Origin: Phylloscopus collybita
Taxonomy: Eukaryota > Chordata > Aves > Passeriformes > Phylloscopidae
DNA: 64,000 bases
Assembly (NCBI GenBank): GCA_027886175.1
Contig: JAJNNQ010000077.1
Coordinates: forward strand, 1,116,001-1,180,000
Direction: 5' to 3'
The notes beneath the pieces are model-generated. The model searched no databases. It worked only from the letters and a program-made list of their open reading frames with translations, and had not been told where the DNA came from. The number at the start of each line of letters is the position of its first letter. Positions within the stretch are counted from its first letter, which is position 1. Below are positions 20,770-32,377 of the stretch, piece after piece. Made by a program: the position numbers and the translations under genes.

Positions 20770-22305
20770 GCCAAGCTCTGTGCTGGGCAGCCTCTGCCAG
20801 CTCCTGCACAGCCCCTGGCACCTGTGGGCCTGCACAGACAGCCCTGCCCCGGGCTCTGCCGGGCTCTGGGCCAGCAGAGAGGCCGCGCAGGGCTGGCCAT
20901 GGCCGGGAACAGGCCCTGAGCCCCGCAGGAGGATGGAGCTGGGCCACAGCCAAAGTGCCCCACTGTGGGAAATGGATTGTAGAGAATTCTCAAAGCCTGA
21001 CAGAAGGCTCACATACTGTGCCTATGTAGGCAAAACTTCAGAGAAGAAATGCTGACTTAGAAATGTCATGGAATAGGACAGACATTGTTGAGAGAGAAAT
21101 GGAACTAGAAATAAGTTCCAAGGGATGGCCTTGCAAATAAGACAAGGTACTTTGGAGAAATAGAACTATGCAAGGTGCATTGTAGTAGGACCCATGAGGG
21201 GTGATTTTAGATGATTGGTTGTAGGGCATTAACAGCATTGTGTGACAAAACCTGATAGGCCAAGAAACGCTTTTAATGTATTGTAACTAGGAAATAGTTG
21301 GCTTCTGATTGTGGTGGTATGAATTGTAACATCTGTACTGTCTCACCCTTCACGTGAGACTGAAAATTGAATAAAAGTTTTTAAAACGCCTCTAAGTTGC
21401 CGAATCTCTGGGTCACAAAAGGGTATAATCCAACAAAACAGGGCAAAAAACGCCCCAGCATTTTTTAAAAAAATATAGTATATTCCCTCTGAATACAGTT
21501 CTGAAATCTGTACAATGAACCACAGAAGAATTGAAGACTTGAAATTAAATTATTCCCAGGGGCTTTTCTTGTTAGAATGCTTTGGAATGTTAATGAGCCT
21601 TTGGCACTGAATTCCTGAACTGAAGAGCTGAAGACTGAACAAGCCTCTGGAGAGCTAAAATTCATCAGGGAATCTCCAAGTTGCTGAGGATCCATCTTCA
21701 GCAGAGCAGATGGAAGAGATTCCAGGGGTTTCCAGCTGCTCAAGAGCTGTGAGCTCATGTACAGGCACAGGGGCTCCATGGTGGCATCTGAGGGGTCTCT
21801 GGGCTCCTGAAGATCTCTTTGGTCACATTCAGTCACAGGGGCTCTGTGGCGACATCCCAGGGCTCCTTCATCTTCCTAAGGGTCATGAGGTGACAGACAG
21901 TCCCAGGGCTGCAGAGTGACAGCAGAGATGTCTGTACCCTGCCAAGGAGCCAATTTGTCCCAGGCAGTGGCAGGAGTCCAGTGGTGACAGCCCTGTGCTC
22001 CTAAAGAGCAGCGAGGTCACCGACACTCCCAGGGGCTCCATGGGGACATCCCAGGAGTATCCAGGCTGCCAAAGAGCTGGGATGTCACAAACACTCCCAG
22101 GGGCTCCATGGGGACATCCCAGGAGTGTCCAGGCTGCCAAAGAGCTGGGATGTCACAGACACTCACAGGGGTTCCTGTCATGGGCAGAGTGGCAGCTTCA
22201 GGCCAAGTTTAATCGAGAAGCTCCTGTTGGGTCGCAAGGTTCAAAAAGGACCCAAACCAGGACTCGCAGTCTTTCTAAACTCCTTCTGGGAGAGGATGCC
22301 TGAGC
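20770..22305 (-). repeat. Inner inverted repeat, right arm
   Basis: Reverse-complement partner of 17878-19835. It carries the third 620-bp repeat copy (21465-22110) and the 68-bp doublet. Confidence 0.75.
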
Positions 22306-22339
22306 CCTGCAGAGCCTCAAGGTCACCTGTGCCAGCCTG

Positions 22340-22533
22340 GTGCCCATCCCTGGCTCTGCCACTGTTATTTTGTTCTCATTGCTGCCTCCAACACTGAACC
22401 CCCTCATCTCCCGCCTGAGGAACCAGGATCTGCAGGATGCCCTGAGGAATATGATCACTCTGTGCTATTCAGAAACAATCAAGTGCCTCTTTGTTTCTGC
22501 ACAGCATTCAGAATGGAGATCATTCCAGGCCCA
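22340..22533 (+). pseudogene. Olfactory receptor 3' remnant (TM7 and tail)
   Basis: Only the end of a receptor is present: a TM7 signature LLPPTLNPLISRLRNQDL and a tail DALRNMI. The tail differs from the OR14-like copies (KAAVWRLM), so it comes from another lineage or is much older. The NPxIY tyrosine is replaced by Ser. No earlier TM is visible upstream, where the inner palindrome ends. The following 22780-23620 resembles the block found downstream of OR1-OR3, which supports an ancient receptor duplicate here. Confidence 0.65.
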
Positions 22534-22585
22534 GACTGCTTTTTGCCATGTGTCTTGTTTATTATTCTATTTGTTGTATTAATTT

Positions 22586-22667
22586 TTCCTTTTTTCCTTT
22601 TTTCCTTTTTTCCTTTTTTCCTTTTTTCCTTTTTTCCTTTTTTTCCTTTTTTCCTTTTACTTTCTTT
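22586..22667 (+). repeat. (CCTTTTTT)n polypyrimidine tract
   Basis: About ten copies of an 8-bp CCTTTTTT unit form a strict purine/pyrimidine strand asymmetry. The Lys/Glu-rich frame on the minus strand is an artefact of the repeat. Confidence 0.9.
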
Positions 22668-22779
22668 TTCTTCTCTTTTCCATAAAGGGATGCCATTAGT
22701 CCCAGTATTGCTACATCAGTATCTACGATGCCTGTGTTAAGCACAGACAGTAAGGAGCCCTGATCACTCTGCATTTCTG

Positions 22780-23620
22780 TCAAATAAAGTGTCCTGCTCT
22801 GCCCTGGGTGCCCAAGATGTTCCCTCAGCCCCTCTCTGTCTCTGCAGGGACAGTGCCTGTGAGCAGAGGTGCAGGGCAGAGACTCCCAGCCCAGCAGCAC
22901 AGCCAGGGACAATGGCCCTGGCTCTTCCCACAGCTGCTCTTCCCAACTGCAGCCTCTCCTTCCCAGCCTTTCTGTGGCTGTCAGGCCGCAGGGCTGTGGC
23001 AGCTTGGTCACTGTCCTGCTGCGTGTGCGTGCTGTGAGCACAGGCAGGGCCAGGCCATGGGCACTGCTGGGACACAGCTGGGCTCCAGCACAGCAGCTCC
23101 AGCAGCAAAGGGCATCATCTCCTGAGGGCAGCTCAGCAAGGCTTTGCTCTCCCTGCACAGCTGCTGTCAGCAATGTGCTCCAGGAATGCCCTGGCAAAGC
23201 AAAGCCCAGTGCCCAGGGGCAGAGGGGCAGTGTGCAGGGGGGCACCCAGCAGTGTCCTGGCACAGCCAGAGCTCCTGGCATGGACCTGAGGGAGCAGCAG
23301 AGCAGGGCCTGGGCTGTGTCTCTCTTCTGGGGACAGCCTGGCAAGGTGCCCCAAGGCAATTGTCCCAAAGCAGCCCCTGCAACCACCATGGCCAGCACAG
23401 GCCTCTCCCCACACCTGCAGGAGGTTGTTTGTCCCTGCATGGAGGGACACCAAGGGACCAGGCCAGCAGTGCCTGTTTGCTCTGTCCTGAGGAGATTGAA
23501 GCAGTGCATCCTGTGTGTGTGTGTGGGGAGATGAAGCAGAGTGAGCACAAACACCATCAGCAGCACTCGGGGCTGGCACAATTCCAGAGGCACAAACAGG
23601 GCCTTGAGGCCACTTCACTC
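22780..23620. repeat. Diverged OR-downstream block
   Basis: It shares order and words with 11600-12180, such as CAGGCCATGGGCACTGCTGG (near 23055) and GTGTGGGGAGATGAAGC (near 23522), but with much divergence. It lies after the receptor remnant as the conserved block lies after OR1-OR3. Confidence 0.55.
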
Positions 23621-24135
23621 TGAGAGTGAAATCCTCTGGGAAACCCCCTGAATTCTTTACTGGGCTGTGTTTAGGGCTGCAGAGAGAAACATCCAGGGCA
23701 GGGAGGTTCCAGGGAAACTGCTCAGCACAGCCAAGGACTGCCCAGAGAGACCATTGGGGTGGGGGTGTGTGGGGAGAAATCACAGCTGTCTCCCTTCTGA
23801 ACCACCCCCAGGACCTGGACAGAGCTGTGCTGTGTCCTGGGCACTGACCTTGAATTAAGAGATGTGGAAAAGGCCTTTGGTGTCAGGGCTGTTGAGAAGG
23901 CTGGGCAGTGTCACTGGGAGAGCTCTCTCAAACCCCTTGGAAAGGGCAGAGCCATTCCAGAGGGTCCTGGGAACCTGGGAAAGGCAGACATGGAGCCCGT
24001 CTGCAACCAGGGCAGAGAGGGGATCCTGGAGAGCCCCAACCTGGTCAGGCTCAGCAGGGAAGAGGGATGTGGCAAATCCTCCTGCAGCCATTCCAGGCAC
24101 TGGCAGGACAAGGCAGGGATTGCAGAACCCAGGTG
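23620..24135. other. Intergenic, CR1-flanking
   Basis: No gene seen. The later part leads into recognisable CR1 sequence and may be its diverged 5' continuation, but no protein match is readable. Confidence 0.3.
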
Positions 24136-24139
24136 AGAG

Positions 24140-24442
24140 GGAAAAGAAGGGGATGTTGTGTGCCCAGACTTTAGCCAGGCCTGTGACACGGTCTGCTGTG
24201 GTCTCCTCAGAGCCAGACTGGAGAGAGCTGGGCTGAAGAAATGGAACATGGGCTGGGTGGGAATTTGGCTGATCAGTGAGGGTCAGAGGTCATCCATGGT
24301 GCAGAGTTCTCTTGGAAGCCACTGCCTGGTGACATCCCTCAGTGACCAGCCCTTGACCACCACTGGGGAACATTTCTATTATCTCTACCATGGCATGGAA
24401 TGCACTTTCAATTCCTTTGTGGGTGCTGCCAAATTGTAGGGA
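24140..24442 (+). mobile_element. CR1 LINE reverse transcriptase fragment
   Basis: A degraded piece of CR1 ORF2. The translated line PDFSQACDTVCCGLL corresponds to the DFSKAFDTV region of RT, then LERAGLKKW, and at the end HGMECTFNSFVGAAKL, a decayed form of the region before the catalytic ADD box, where the Asp pair is lost. Non-functional relic. Confidence 0.8.
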
Positions 24443-24995
24443 GTCTGTGACCAAACTCCTCCAGTTGATGGCAACTGCAAAACATAATTGGGCATAATTG
24501 TGCTTTTCTTTCCTGTGGGCAAGATGACTGAGTTGAGTCAATTTGTCTTGCGATCAGGTGCTAACCAAGCCACGAGAAAATGGGAGAAAAAACTTATGCA
24601 TCAGAAAAAAGGCAGTTCAAAAGGGAAAAACCCAAACCCAACAATAAAAACACAAAGTAAGACCCACCTGCAGCAACACAAAAACTCCACAAACAAACCA
24701 ACAACAAAAAAGCAAAGGCCACAAACTGAAGGAAAGCAAATCCACAGGAATACTCCTGTCAGCTGAAAATTTTTAAACACTTTATGGCAGGAGAGATTTC
24801 TTTATGTGCTGGTGATGTTTTGAGAGAAAAAATCTCTAAAATGAAATTAATCCCCTACCCCCTTTGCCCCCACCGCTTCCTGCAGTTTATTGCTGATCAT
24901 GGTGTGACAAGTAATGGAACATCCCTTGGGTCGGTCCAGCCCAGCTGTCCCATACCTGTTCTCTCAGGAACACTTACCCACCCCAACTCCATATG
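24443..24995. other. Intergenic, A-rich in the middle
   Basis: 24570-24740 is very A-rich (AAAAACCCAAACCC-like). No gene, no clear repeat boundary. Confidence 0.35.
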
Positions 24996-24999
24996 ATGC

Positions 25000-25500
25000 T
25001 GTTAAAGATCACAACGACACAGACTCCGAGTTAGAAGGCCGACAATGACTCTGTTTATTTCTGGGAATTGCTTTCCTTTTATGATATTCAACAAAGAACA
25101 ACCCAATGGGTGGAAGAAAGAGAAACTTCTTCAATCATGTTGGTCAAGTCAGAGGGAAATTTAGAAGAAGACCCTCTTAGGGAAAGGAATGTAAACATAG
25201 GTTACAGTTAGGAAAACATGTCTCTTGATGACAGAAAACTCTCTGGGAAAGAGTTTCAGAGAAACCAAAACATCACAAGCACAAACTAAAGCTACACCCA
25301 TAGGTTGGGTGGTTGCAGACACACCTCAGGTGGGGCGAGTGCTGTGACAAGGACAGGAGAACAGAACAACATTTACTCTTCTCAAGGGCACTAGAACAGC
25401 ACAGCATGGCCTTGGAGAAATGGATCAAGGATTTAACTCCAGCCAACAGAAGTCATTCAAAAAGCAAGAAAAATGTCAGCTCAGCTCTACAAGGCTGACA
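25000..25500 (-). mobile_element. LTR, minus strand (outer boundary uncertain)
   Basis: On the minus strand the segment ends AATAAACAGAGTCATTG, then TCGGAGTCTGTGTCG, then TTTAACA: a typical R-U5 with poly(A) signal and CA end. A TATA-like CATAAAAGG lies ~20-30 bases upstream of that signal (complement ~25078-25086). The U3 start was not located; 25500 is a working limit. Confidence 0.5.
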
Positions 25501-26280
25501 AAACAGAAGGTTTGCAAAACAATAATATTGCCCATATTCAAAAGTGGGGGTTGAGGAACAGTCAGCTAAAAAGGACACTGGATGTTGAAAACAGAACCCA
25601 AAGAACGAGATAAGACAACCCTTCTGAGAATGGGTTCAACTATGCCAATTACATTGAAAAAAAGCAGGGATAGCTACTGAATGCATAATCAGTGTGTGTG
25701 ATCAAAACTCTGTTCATTTGATGCTCAGCGCACTCAAATACAGGAAGGATCATCCAAGTAACCAGCACGCTGTAATAAAGAATAAAACAGTGTTATCACA
25801 CTGTAATAATGCTCTCAAATACTCAAAAGTTGTGTTCAGAAGTTTCTATCCAGTGGATTTCAGTATCAGTGGTGTCCTTGACTCCATTATGCCCCACAGT
25901 GCCACAAGGGCCCCTTGGTTCCAGGAGGCCCTGCTGTAGAACAATGGACCCTTGGTTCCATGATGAAGTAAATAAAGCACAGACAAAGACTCTCCAACTT
26001 ACTGAAGTTAGAAAGTGGTATTTTAATTAAGTGCCAGGCAACATGGGGAGTAACCTCCCAAAGACGTGTGCAAAAATCACAGAGCTCTGGCTTTCTATTT
26101 CTCTACAAAATCTTACATATTCATGTAATCATTCAACATGCCTACACATTCTCATTACCTAACCCCATCTTCTCTCCTCTTCATCATAAAATGAGCTCAA
26201 AGTCCTTTCATGCCTGTGCAGTCCTTCACTCAAATTGGGTCAGTGGGTTTTGAAAAGGGTCAGTGGTGTCTTAGGATGAA
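25500..26280. other. Intergenic with two minisatellite units
   Basis: No gene. At 25876-25967 there are about two units of the 37-bp minisatellite in minus orientation, isolated from the main arrays. An AATAAA lies near 25970. Confidence 0.45.
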
Positions 26281-26630
26281 GTCAGGAAAATCCTCCTCAA
26301 GGTAAACTTTTCACTGTGGTCTTGTTGGAAGGCTCTCTGACCCCTTGGGCATAGTTCAAGTTCTCCTGCCTGGTTCTGACAGGTTTGGGGGCCCAGGTGC
26401 AGCTACAGTTTCTTCCTCTTTACAATACTCCATCCTTCCCTCATAACTTCTACAAACACAGCAAAGTCAGGAAAATGATATATTGACTTCTCAAACTAGC
26501 TTCATCTGGCACTGATCAACTATCCTACATTGCTTCTACTCTAAACTCTTCTTTAATATCCATTGCTTCCTGCTTTATACCTTTAGCTAAACTCTTAACC
26601 CTTTGGATTCTTCTAAACCCTTGATTCAAT
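26280..26630 (-). repeat. Non-satellite part of inverted arm, right
   Basis: Reverse complement of about 13330-13620. It lies directly at the inner edge of the right-arm minisatellite. Confidence 0.65.
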
Positions 26631-28868
26631 TAGGATCCGTACTGTCAAAATGGCCTCCTTGGTTCTGCACTGCCACAATGCTCTCCTTGTTATCACAAGG
26701 CCTTGGTGCTCCACACCAGCCCCTTGGTTCCATGAACTGCCATAGTGTCACTACGGTCTCTTGCATCTGCAGTATCACAATGGACAATTGGTGACAAGCA
26801 GCCCCACTGTGTCCCAAGGAATATTTGATTCCATGGGGACCCACAGTGTCACACTGGCCCCTTGGTACCACCAGGCCTTGCTGTATAACAATGGCCCCTC
26901 AGTTCCATGAGGTTTTGTACTGCCAGCAATGGTCTCCTTGGTTCTGTCATGTGCAAATGGCTGCTTGGTTTCATAAAATTCCTCCGTGTTGCAGTGGTCT
27001 CCTTTGTTCCATGAGGCTCTGCAGTGCCACAATGTCCCATATTTTGCATGAGGATCTTCCATATGATCAACAATGCCCTCTTTTCCAAGGAGGCCTCACA
27101 GTGCCACAATGGCTCCTTGGATCCATGAGGTTCTGTAGTGTCAACATGATCTCCTTGGATCTGCACTGTCACAATGGACAATTGGTTCCTTGAAGTTCCA
27201 CGGTATCGGCATGGTCTCCTTGGATCCACAGTATCACTATGGACCATTTGTTCCATGTGACCCTGCTGAGTCACATGGCTTCTTGGTTCCATGAATTCCA
27301 AGTGTTTCACAACTGACCCTTGATTCCATGAGGTTCTGTAGTGTCAAAATGGACTCGTTGGTTCTGGACTGTAACAATGGACCCTTTGTTCCATGAGATT
27401 CCATTATGTCACAATGGTGTCCTTGGTTCCACAAGGCCTTGCTGTGTCACAATGGCCACTTTGTTCCATGAGCTTCCCAAGTGTCACCATGGTCTCCTTG
27501 GATCTGCATTGTCACAATGGACAATTGGTTTCATGGAACCCTGCTGTGTCACAGTGAAGCCTTAGTGCCATGAGGTTCTGTAGTTGGACAATGGTCGCTT
27601 GGGTTCAACGACACTTTGGAGTGTAACAATGACTGCTCGGTTCCATGAGCTTCCATAGTGTCAACAATGATCTCCTTATTTCTGCAGTGTCCTAATGAAC
27701 CCTTGGTTCCATGAGGTTCCGAAATGTCACTGGTCTCCTTGGTTCCATGTGTCCCTGCTGTATCACCACAGCCCCTTGGTTCCATGAGTTTCCGTACTGT
27801 CAACAATGGTTCCTTTGTTCCAATGAGGCCTTGCTCTGTCACAATGGACCCTGGCTTCCATGAAGTTCTTTGGTGTCACAATGGCCTCTTGTATCCATGA
27901 GGTTCCATAGCGTCTCCACAGTCTCCTTGGATCTGCATTGTCATCATGGACAATTCCTTCCATGCAGTCCCAATGGGTCAGAATGTCCCTTAGTTCCATG
28001 AGGCCCTTCTTTGTCCCAATGGCCCCTTGGTTCCATAGGTTTTATGCTGTACCAATGGACTCCTTGGTTCTAGGAGTTACCCTGCTTTGAGCAGGGGTTT
28101 CTTTGGTTCCAGCAAGGCCCAGCTGTGCCTCAATGCACCCTTGGTTCCACGAGGCCCTGCTATGTCCCAATGGACCCTCTATTCCATGAGGCCCTAGAGA
28201 CTCAAAATGGACCCTTGGGTCCATGAGGTTCTGTCATGTCACACTGGACTTTTCATTCTATGAGTTTTGGTACTGTCAACAACAGTTTCCTTGGTTCTGC
28301 AGTGTCACATTGGCCCCTTGGTTCCAGGAGCTTCCGTAGTGTAACATGGTCACCTTGATTCCATGAGGTTCTCAAGTGCCACAAAAGAAACCCTTGTTCC
28401 ATTAGGCCTCCAAGTTTCACAATGTTTGATTCTAGGAGGCACCACAATCTTACAATGGACCCTTGGTTCAGTGAGGTTCCAGAGCATCCCAATGGTCACT
28501 GTGGTTCCATGAGTTTCCTTAGTGTCACAATGCTCTCCATGGTTCCAGTAGGCCCTGCCTACTCACAATGGTCTCCTGAGTTCCAATAGGGCCCTGCAGT
28601 GCCACAAAGGACCCTTGGTTCCATGAGGTTCTGTGGTGTCACTATGTTCTTCTTCAATCTGCCATGTAACAATGGACCATTTGTTCCACAGGGCCTGGCT
28701 GTGTCACAAATGTCTCTTTGATTCCATGACTGTCACAACAGAGACTTGTTTCTAGGAGGTTCCCTACTGTCACAATTGTCTCCTTGATTCCATGAGCCCC
28801 TGCTATGTCATAATGGACCCTTGGTTAAACAAGGCCTTGCAGTATCTCAGGAGGCTCCTTGGTTCCAG
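26630..28868 (-). repeat. 37-bp minisatellite array, right arm (minus)
   Basis: About 60 units by length, read as CCTTGGTTCCATGAGG on the plus strand, so the orientation is opposite to 13886-16090. The distal ends of both arrays share unit-level similarities, e.g. the GACAATTGGTGACAAGCAGC stretch. Confidence 0.9.
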
Positions 28869-29068
28869 GATGAACATAAAAGCTTTGCATCAACATTGAA
28901 CAATGCTTACTTTACACACCTGGGAACCTCTGTCTGCATTCCACAGAAAGGTTCAAGCTGAGGATGGCACCAGCAGCTTCCATCTGCAACAGAGATGCAG
29001 GACAGGGACAGAGAATTCAGCTCAGAGACTCAGAGAATTCTGCTTCCAGAGCTCAGTTCTGGTGACAC
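28869..29068 (-). repeat. Outer edge of right inverted arm
   Basis: Reverse complement of about 13660-13885, including the CACACCTGGGAACCTCTGTC region. It marks the outer end of minisatellite-arm homology. Confidence 0.65.
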
Positions 29069-30162
29069 TGTCCCTGTAGAAAAGTGTCATCATTCCAGGC
29101 AGCCTGTCCTGAGCATGTGGTTCCTGAGTGGACTTTGTTGTTTGGGAAACCTGCTCAGGCTTTTCCATTCTTTCCTCACCATGAGGAAAACTTCTCCTGG
29201 GCCTGTGTGCAGGCAGACGCCTGAGGAGAGCAGGTGGGACATGGTGCAATGGGCTGGGACAGCCAGGTGCAGAGCTCAGGGGACAAGGTTGTCCTGCAGG
29301 GCATAGGGATGTCAGTGCCAGGTGGGCAATGTCAGACATGGTGAGGTTGGGGTGAGGAGCAGCTTGTCCAAACAGGGTCAGCCTGCAAGGGTCTCATTCC
29401 TTGCCATGCCCTGACCTCCTAAAGAAACACTGAGCATCAAGATCACTTGGTGAATCCTTCAGTCATCTCATTAATGAACTGGAAATTTAAAAAAACCTCA
29501 TGTGTTTAAAAAGTCAGAAATCATGAGATGCACTTTCTAATCTCACTCCTTAACACAACACCAAACTGACTCAAGTCAGCTACACAAGCCCTGGAGACAC
29601 AAAGACAATTGAAGGAAGACAAAGGGCTCCTGAAGGTTTTCTGTATTTTCATGAAACCCACAGTGGATTTGGAGCTGAGTCCAGGATCCCCAGGCACTGA
29701 GAGAAAGCTGAAGAAGCTGCTGAAGGAGTCAGAAGCAAAACCCCAAGTCCCTTGGAGCATCCCTGGGCCCCAGGGAGGGCAGGGAGTGCCAAAGGCTGCC
29801 CAGGGACTGGGGAGAGCAGCTCCTGGAGGCCAGGATTGCAGGGAGCCCAAGGCTGTGAGCAGGGACTGCAATGCTGAGCAAGGCCTGGGCTGGCTGGAGG
29901 GAGCAGAAAGGCCAAGGCCTGAGCCCAGGCCTGGCACAGCAGGGCCTGTCCCTGGCGGCTGGCTGGGGGCTGTTGGTGGGGCAGGGGGATGGCAGGGGCA
30001 GCAAGGACAAATGTCCTAAAGCTGCAAGGCCTGCCAGCCTGCTCAGGGAGGGGCCAGGCAGAAGCCAAGTGCAGGCTTTCCTGCAAGGAAAGTTCCTTCT
30101 GTGGGGCCTGCAGAGGCGCTGGCAGAACCCAGCGGACAAAGGCCTGGGTGCCTGTGGCGCTG
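29069..30162. other. Intergenic GC-rich DNA
   Basis: 29560-29760 resembles the ~150-bp repeats of 6.2-7.5 kb (AAAACCCCAAGTCC and similar). The rest is GC-rich with open frames on both strands and no domains. The end (30163) is the uninterrupted counterpart of the ERV-C insertion point at 61536/61537. Confidence 0.4.
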
Positions 30163-30197
30163 CCAGCCCTGCCCAGCCCTTGGCCATCTCTCCTGCA

Positions 30198-30776
30198 GGT
30201 GTGAGTGTGGATCTGCTGGAGGGCAGGAGGGCTCTGCACAGGGCCCTGGACAGGCTGGATCCAGGGCCCAAATCCAACCATGTCAGCTTGAACAAGACCA
30301 AGTGCTGGGTCCTGCACTTTGGCCACAACAACCCCTGCAGTGCTACAGGCTGGGGACAGAGTGGCTGGACAGCAGCCAGGCAGAAAGGGACCTTCAGGGA
30401 CTGATGGACAGCAGGCTGGACATGAGGCAGCAGTGTGCCCAGGTGGCCAAGAAGGCCAAGGGGTCCGGGCCTGGATCAGGAATGGTGTGGCCAGCAGGAG
30501 CAGGGCAGGGATTCCTCCCCTGTGCTCGGCACTGGTTGGGCAGCTCCTCGAGTGCTGTGTCCAGTTCTGGGCCCCCCAATTGAGGAGGGACATGGAGGGG
30601 CTGGAGTGTATCCAGAGAAGGGCATCAAGGCTGGTGAGGGGTCTGCTGTGAGGAGTGGCTGAGGGAGCTGGGTTTGTTTATCCTGGAGAAGGGGAGGCTC
30701 AGGGCACAGGCTGGACTTGATGATGTCTACCTTGGTCTTTATCCACCTTGCTGATTCTGGGATTCTCTGAAACCAC
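30198..30776 (+). mobile_element. CR1 LINE 3' end, copy 1
   Basis: The C-terminal part of CR1 ORF2: [19 protein letters not shown], then [34 protein letters not shown] and [17 protein letters not shown]. The CR1 3' tail follows with its GATTCTGGGATTCTCTGA terminal repeat. A stop and a short indel split the frame. The second copy is on the minus strand at 60905-61513. Confidence 0.85.
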
Positions 30777-31250
30777 CCTTGCAGCAGTTGCAGGATGAGC
30801 CCTGGGCCTCCTCTGCAGAAGGTGCAGCAGCCCAGGTGCCTCAGCAGCTTCTCCTCACAGCCCCAAAGCCCATCCTGTCAGTCCTGCAGAGCCTCTCCAG
30901 CTCCTCCTCATTGCCCACAACAGGGAGCCCCACAGGCAGACACAGCAGCCCAAATGTGCCCCCCTGGCCAGGGGTGCCTCTGGCAAGGGAGCAGCAGCAG
31001 GCACTGCAGGAGCCTGCAGACAATTCTTGAAGCACTTGGAGGATGATCCTGCTCCCCAAGGGATGTTCCCATGGTGCCAGGTCAGGGACTGAAATGGGGA
31101 GTGGGGCCAGAGAGGAAAGGGCAACCAGGGATGGGCTGTTTGCAGGGGAGGGAACAGCGATGGGCAATAGGAAGATAATTGTACCAGAGAAGGCTCAAGA
31201 AAGCCAAGGTGAACCAACGGAAATGGTCAGAGTAGTTTGGGGGAGGCTGC
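30777..31250. repeat. Duplicated flank between CR1 and the OR block
   Basis: Collinear with the reverse complement of about 60430-60905. No coding sequence. Confidence 0.6.
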
Positions 31251-32165
31251 CAGGCAGCCCTGGCTCTGAGCAACAATGTCTGCAGTGGCACAGCAAACTC
31301 AGAGCTCATGGGAACAAACTTTCTGGCTCTGACTTCAGAGGCCACCACAAACCTGAGGGGTTTCCCTGCTGTGGCCCAGCCCTTCCTGGCCCCAGGCCCT
31401 GCTGGCATTTGTGCTCCCTCAGCTTCATCTCCCCACACCAACCCCATGGGGGTCCTCAGGCCTGCTCTGGGCAGGGCAAACAGGGGCTCCTGAGGCAGTG
31501 CTGCCGTGTCTGTGCCTGCAAGGCTGCGGCAGCTGTGTGAGCTGGGGGAGAGGCCAGGGCTGCAGAGGGGGGATGTTGTTGGCAGGTGCATGAGGAGGCT
31601 GTGGGCCGCTGGCCTGGGGTGTCCAGCGCAGTGGGGATGGATCAGGCCCTGCTCTGCTGCTCCTTGCCGTGTGCTTGCCCAGGGCCCTTGCAGAGCCCCA
31701 GCCGTGCTGTTTGCCCCCAGCCTGCCCACGGCCAGCCTGGGGCTGCTGCCGGGGCTTTTCTCTGCTCAGCATTGGCCTGGGCAATGTGTTCTGGAGAGAG
31801 CCTGGGCAAGGAGACTGCAGCCCCCAGGCCCTGGCCTGAGGCCTCAGCACTGCTGCTGTGCCAGCAGTGCCCATGGGCTGTCCCTGCTGCAGCCCCGGCA
31901 CTGCCACCCCCAGCCCTGTGCCCGGCCCCGAGAGCACTCAGGCCCTACAGCAACAGCAGGGCCAGGAGGGCAGCGGGGCAGGGCCACGGCAGCAGCACTG
32001 GCAGCACCAAGTGCTGCTGCTGCTGCTGCTGGGCACAGCTGCTGTGCCAGCACTGATCTGCCCCCAGCTCTGCACACAGACATTGCTGCTGCAGCTGCAG
32101 AGAAGGGAACCAAAGGGGCATCTCTGCAGGAAACTTGGCTGGGAGATCCCTGAGTTCCTTTAAAG
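31250..32165. repeat. OR-downstream conserved block, copy 2 (inverted)
   Basis: Reverse complement of 11390-12310 and 59515-60430, nearly identical to both. Here it lies 3' of OR2, which is on the minus strand, so the OR-to-block order is preserved. Confidence 0.7.
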
Positions 32166-32334
32166 CCACCAAGAGCACAGCCCCTCATTGACAGAGTCTG
32201 AGGCCACAGGGAAGGTGCAGAGAAACAAATGAGAAATTGCAAAACCATGACATTTTTTGTGGACAATATTTATTAATTATAACAACGAAAATGAACCTTT
32301 AAAATGAAACCAACAAGAAGTATCAAAAATGGCT

Positions 32335-32340
32335 TTTATT
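32335..32340 (-). terminator. OR2 poly(A) signal AATAAA
   Basis: Complement of TTTATT, about 38 bases past the OR2 stop, in the same setting as in OR1. Confidence 0.6.
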
Positions 32341-32377
32341 GAAAGTGATTTGCAGAAACTGGCCCGCAGTTTAGTGT

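Noticed and set aside
22562..23593. A 343-codon minus-strand frame
   Set aside because: It ends in a Lys/Glu tract from the (CCTTTTTT)n repeat, and the rest is low-complexity GC-rich DNA with no domain.
29649..30593. A 314-codon minus-strand frame
   Set aside because: It overlaps antisense CR1 sequence and GC-rich DNA; no protein signature.
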